From Osmia lignaria lignaria (Eukaryota > Arthropoda > Insecta > Hymenoptera > Megachilidae), in assembly GCF_051020975.1 (NCBI RefSeq), contig NW_027478170.1, positions 2,914,001 through 2,978,000 on the forward strand: a stretch of DNA of 64,000 nt, written 5' to 3'. Under the pieces are notes generated by a model. The model made no database searches, was not told the DNA's origin, and saw only the letters and a program-made list of their open reading frames with translations. A program made the translations under genes and the position numbers. Numbering within the stretch: position 1 is the first letter of the stretch; every line of letters begins with the position of its first letter. Of the stretch, positions 59,894-64,000 are shown one piece after another.

Positions 59894-62800
59894 TAGCTCG
59901 CTTCGTTTCCGAGATATTTGCAGATATATCTCAAGGGACGGGGCCTAACGGACATATTTCGTGATATTTCTTCTTCTTGTTGTTCTTCTTCTGCACAGCT
60001 AAGCTGGAAGTGGCATTTGCGGCTCGCAATAGTGCAGAGTTATCTCAAAGAAAGGGGCCACGGTGTTTCTGTATCTCTATTATGTTGGTGCGGCTTCTTA
60101 ACTTTTAAATATCTTGATATATCTCGAGAACTACGCATCTGATCAAAAAATTTCATAGAACATAAAAAGTAGGAAACTCAATTCTCTACAAAAAACGTCT
60201 CTTAACATTTTGCCATAGCTCGCTTCGTTTCCGAGATATTTGCAGATTCAGCTCAAAGGAACTGGCCTGACGGACATATTTCGAGATATTTCTTCTTCTT
60301 GTTGTTCTTCCTCTGCACAGCTAAGCTGGAAGTGGCATTTGCAGCTCGCAATAGTGCAGAGTTATCTCAAAGAAAGGGGCCACGGTGTTTCTGTATCTCT
60401 ATTATGTTGGTGCGGCTTCGGAACTTTTAAATATCTTGATATATCTCGAGAACTACGCATCTGATCAGAAAATATCATAGAAGATAAAAAGTAGGAAACT
60501 TAATTCTCTACAAAAAAGGTCTCTTAACATTTTGCCATAGCTCGCTTCGTTTCCGAGATATTTGCAGATTCAGCTCAAAGGAACTGGCCTGACGGACATA
60601 TTTCGAGATATTTCTTCTTCTTGTTGTTCTTCCTCTGCACAGCTAAGCTGGAAGTGGCATTTGCAGCTCGCAATAGTGCAGAGTTATCTCAAAGAAAGGG
60701 GCCACGGTGTTTCTGTATCTCTATTATGTTGGTGCGGCTTCGGAACTTTTAAATATCTTGATATATCTCGAGAACTACGCATCTGATCAAAAAATATCAT
60801 AGAACATAAAAAGTAGGAAACTTAATTCTCTACAAAAAAGGTCTCTTATCATTTTGCCATAGCTCTCTTCCTTTCCGAGATATTTGCAGATTTATCTCAA
60901 GGGAAGGGGCCTGACGGACATATTTCGAGATATTTCTTCTTCTTGTTGTTCTTCTTCTGCACAGCTAAGCTGGAAGTGGCATTTGCAGCTCGCAATAGTG
61001 CAGAGTTATCTCAAAGAAAGGGGCCACGGTGTTTCTGTATCTCTATTATGTTGGTGCGGCTTCGGAACTTTTAAATATCTTGATATATCTCGAGAACTAC
61101 GCATCTGATCAGAAAATATCATAGAAGATAAAAAGTAGGAAACTTAATTCTCTACAAAAAAGGTCTCTTAACATGTTGCCATAGCTCGCTTCGTTTCCGA
61201 GATATTTGCAGATTCAGCTCAAAGGAACTGGCCTGACGGACATATTTCGAGATATTTCTTCTTCTTGTTGTTCTTCCTCTGCACAGCTAAGCTGGAAGTG
61301 GCATTTGCAGCTCGCAATAGTGCAGAGTTATCTCAAAGAAAGGGGCCACGGTGTTTCTGTATCTCTATTATGTTGGTGCGGCTTCGGAACTTTTAAATAT
61401 CTTGATATATCTCGAGAACTACGCATCTGATCAAAAAATATCATAGAACATAAAAAGTAGGAAACTTAATTCTCTACAAAAAAGGTCTCTTATCATTTTG
61501 CCATAGCTCTCTTCGTTTCCGAGATATTTGCAGATTTATCTCAAGGGAAGGGGCCTGACGGACATATTTCGAGATATTTCTTCATCTTGTTGTTCTTCTT
61601 CTGCACAGCTAAGCTGGAAGTGGCATTTGCAGCTCGCAATAGTGCAGAGTTATCTCAAAGAAAGGGGCCACGGTGTTTCTGTATCTCTATTATGTTGGTG
61701 CGGCTTCGGAACTTTTAAATATCTTGATATATCTCGAGAACTACGCATCTGATCAAAAAATATCATAGAACATAAAAAGTAGGAAACTTAATTCTCTACA
61801 AAAAAGGTCTCTTAACATTTTGCCATAGCTCGCTTCGTTTCCGAGATATTTGCAGATTTATCTCAAGGTAAGGGGCCTGACGGACATATTTCGAGATATT
61901 TCTTCTTCTTGTTGTTCTTCTTCTGCACAGCTAAGCTGGAAGTGGCATTTGCAGCTCGCAATAGTGCATAGCTATCTGAAAGAAAGGGGCCACGGTGTTT
62001 CTGTATCTCTATTATGTTGGTGCGGCTTCGGAACTTTTAAATATCTTGATATATCTCGAGAACTACGCATCTGATCAAAAAATATCATAGAACATAAAAA
62101 GTAGGAAACTTAATTCGCTACAAAAAAGGTCTCTTAACATTTTGGCATAGCTCGCTTCGTTTCCGAGATATTTGCAGATTTATCTCAAGGGAAGGGGCCT
62201 AACGGACATATTTCGTGATATTTCTTCTTCTTGTTGTTCTTCTTCTGCACAGCTAAGCTGGAAGTGGCATTTGCAGCTCGCAATAGTGCAGAGTTATCTC
62301 AAAGAAAGGGGCCACGGTGTTTCTGTATCTCTATGATGTTGGTGCGGCTTCTTAACTTTTAAATATCTTGATATATCTCGAGAACTACGCATCTGATCAA
62401 AAAATTTCATAGAACATAAAAAGTAGGAAACTCAATTCTCTACAAAAAAGGTCTCTTAATATTTTGCAATAGCTCGCTTCGTTTCCGAGATATTTGCAGA
62501 TTTATCTCAAGGGAAGGGGCCTGACGGACATATTTCGAGATATTTCTTCTTCTTGTTGTTCTTCTTCTGCACAGCTAACCTGGAAGTGGCATTTGCGGCT
62601 CGCACTAGTGCAGAGTTATCTCAAAGAAAGGGGCCACGGTGTTTCTGTATCTCTATTATGTTGGTGCGGCGTCGGAACTTTTAAATATCTTGATATATCT
62701 CGAGAACTACGCATCTGATCAGAAAATATCATACAAGATAAAAAGTAGGAAACTTAATTCTCTACAAAAAAGGTCTCTTAACATTTTGCCATAGCTCGCT

Positions 62801-63757
62801 TCGTTTCCGAGATATTTGCAGATTCAGCTCAAAGGAACTGGCCTGACGGACATATTTCGAGATATTTCTTCTTCTTGTTGTTCTTCCTCTGCACAGCTAA
62901 GCTGGAAGTGGCATTTGCAGCTCGCAATAGTGCAGAGTTATCTCAAAGAAAGGGGCCACGGTGTATCTGTATCTCTATTATGTTGGTGCGGCTTCGGAAC
63001 TTTTAAATATCTTGATATAACTCGAGAACTACGCATCTGATCAAAAAATATCATAGAACATAAAACGTAGGAAACTTAATTCTCTACAAAAAAGGTCTCT
63101 TAACATTTTGCCATAGCTCGCTTCGTTTCCGAGATACTTGCAGATTTATCTCAAGGGAAGGGGCCTAACGGACATATTTCGAGATATTTCTTCTTCTTGT
63201 TGTTCTTCTTCTGCACAGCTAAGCTGGAAGTGGCATTTGCAGCTCGCAATAGTGCAGAGTTATTTCAAAGAAAGGGGCCACGGTGTTTCTGTATCTCTAT
63301 TATGTTGGCGCGGCTTCGGAACTTTTAAATATCTTGATATATCTCGAGAACTACGCATCTGATCAAAAAATATCATAGAACATAAAACGTAGGAAACTTA
63401 ATTCTCTATAAAAAAGGTCTCTTAACATTTTGCCATAGCTCGCTTCGTTTCCGAGATATTTGCAGATTTATCTCAAGGGAAGGGGCCTCACGGACATATT
63501 TCGAGATATTTCTTCTTCTTGTTGTTCTTCTTCTGCACAGCTAAACTGGAAGTGGAATTTCCAGCTCGCAATTGTGCAGAGTTATCTCAAAGAGAGGGGC
63601 CACGGTGTTTCTGTATCTCTATTATGTTGGTGCGGCTTCGGAACTTTTAAATATCTTGATATATCTCGAGAACTACGCATCTGATCAGAAAACATCATAG
63701 AAGATAAAAAGTAGGAAACTTAATTCTGTACAAAAAAGGTCTCTTAACATTTTGCCA
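59894..63757 (+). repeat. Right domain: type A satellite with dimeric and 6-7-monomer offsets
   Basis: All twelve monomers end in the type A tail (CTTGATATATC or a one-base variant, AAAAAGTAGG or AAAACGTAGG). 60538-61181 and 61182-61825 form a dimeric repeat marked by TCTTATCATTTT and GCTCTCTTC. The monomers at 59894 and 62148 share TTTCGTGATATTTC, CTTCTTAACTTTT, AAATTTCATAG and AACTCAATTC at 2254 bp. Confidence 0.75.
62148..62469 (+). repeat. Monomer with nonsense change in the recurrent frame
   Basis: CTCTATGATGTTGG replaces CTCTATTATGTTGG, creating an in-frame TGA near 62333. Comparable breaks are TAA at 1827 (monomer starting 1611) and TGA at 15661 (monomer starting 15457). These nonsense copies persist among intact ones. 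Confidence 0.85.
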
Positions 63758-64000
63758 TAGCTCGCTTCGTTTCCGAGATATTTGCAGATTTATCTCAAGG
63801 TAAGGGGCCTGACGGACATATTTCGAGATATTTCTTCTTCTTGTTGTTCTTCTTCTGCACAGCTAAGCTGGAAGTGGCATTTGCAGCTCGCAATAGTGCA
63901 TAGCTATCTGAAAGAAAGGGGCCACGGTGTTTCTGTATCTCTATTATGTTGGTGCGGCTTCGGAACTTTTAAATATCTTGATATATCTCGAGAACTACGC
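63758..64000 (+). repeat. Partial monomer at the right window edge (243 bp)
   Basis: The final unit is cut by the window and stops at AACTACGC. Its private variants CTCAAGGTAAGG and GCATAGCTATCTGAAAG match the monomer starting 61826 at an offset of 1932 bp (six monomers), so the higher-order structure continues beyond the window. Confidence 0.9.

Larger units (their letters stand above)
1..64000 (+). repeat. Tandem satellite array, 322-bp monomer, 198 full copies plus one partial
   Basis: The landmark TAGCTCGCTTCGTTTCCGAG recurs every 322 bp from base 1 to base 63758, always on the same strand. The only phase shifts are single-base indels in six monomers, net +1 bp over the window. Every part of the window belongs to a monomer. 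No inversion, spacer or inserted element was seen. Both edges lie inside the array, so its true length is unknown. Homogeneous head-to-tail arrays of this size are a hallmark of eukaryotic centromeric or other heterochromatic satellites. The chromosomal position and species cannot be read from the sequence. Stretches without genes are satellite throughout. Confidence 0.98.

Noticed and set aside
25..63684. Roughly 190 near-identical 74-codon open frames as a tandem gene family
   Set aside because: They start at TTG without any ATG, are preceded by an in-frame TAG, have no recognisable domain or promoter, and vary at many amino-acid positions. Monomer homogeneity explains the repeated open frame.
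1..64000. CRISPR array
   Set aside because: The repeat unit is 322 bp with no short repeat plus unique spacer structure. All parts of the unit are repeated.
1..64000. CENP-B box (NTTCGNNNNANNCGGGN) in the monomer
   Set aside because: TTCG occurs several times per monomer but never with CGGG at the needed spacing in the consensus. The ACGGG of some CAGCTCAAAGG-type monomers is not preceded by TTCG at the right distance.
1..64000. rDNA spacer or tRNA/5S gene repeat
   Set aside because: No 5S-like or tRNA-like internal promoter or cloverleaf was recognised in the monomer, and no rRNA segment occurs in the window.
1..64000. Embedded transposable element or viral insertion
   Set aside because: The 322-bp register is unbroken, so there is no room for an insertion larger than one base.

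Overview
This window is a single uninterrupted block of eukaryotic satellite DNA. A monomer of 322 bp, about 39% G+C by a hand count of the first copy, repeats head to tail from base 1 (each unit begins at TAGCTCGC) to base 64000. There are 198 complete monomers and a 243-bp partial one at the right edge, all in the same orientation. I see no unique sequence, transposon, rRNA, tRNA, CRISPR array or convincing protein gene. Length of the array, pure tandem structure and nested multi-monomer repeats point to heterochromatin (centromeric, pericentromeric or subtelomeric) of a eukaryotic nuclear chromosome. The taxon cannot be fixed. The tail of the monomer (TATCTCG...AACTA, AATTCTCTACAAAAA, TTTCCGAGATATT) resembles motifs I associate with arthropod, especially insect, repeats, but that is a weak recollection.

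The monomer has structure. A 119-bp imperfect inverted repeat centred on monomer base 286 spans the junction between one monomer and the next. A 26-bp segment is directly repeated 114 bp apart (bases 27-52 and 141-166). There is a pyrimidine-rich TTC/TTG tract (75-99) and a cluster of small palindromes (223-252). A 74-codon frame, opening on TTG rather than ATG, is intact in about 188 of 198 monomers. I regard it as a by-product of sequence homogeneity.

Layout: 1-17.6 kb has a loose three-monomer (966 bp) pattern plus several displaced duplications of 0.6-1.25 kb. 17.6-25.0 kb is a 12-monomer (3864 bp) tandem duplication. 25.4-28.7 kb holds 3- and 4-monomer repeats. 29.6-36.4 kb holds nested 3- and 4-monomer repeats and an 8-monomer (2576 bp) tandem duplication. 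36.4-41.5 kb is less ordered, with 2- and 6-monomer offsets. 41.5-53.9 kb has a 13-monomer (4186 bp) tandem duplication and a partial third copy. 49.7-55.1 kb has an overlapping 10-monomer (3221 bp) tandem duplication marked by a 1-bp insertion. 55.1-64 kb is a patchwork of 2-, 4-, 5-, 6- and 7-monomer repeats.

The interest lies in how the array evolved. Two linked 3'-end haplotypes and several 5' variants are shuffled among monomers, variant classes are confined to sub-domains, and nearly identical multi-monomer blocks show recent unequal exchange or amplification. Identity statements come from reading by eye and have not been checked by alignment.
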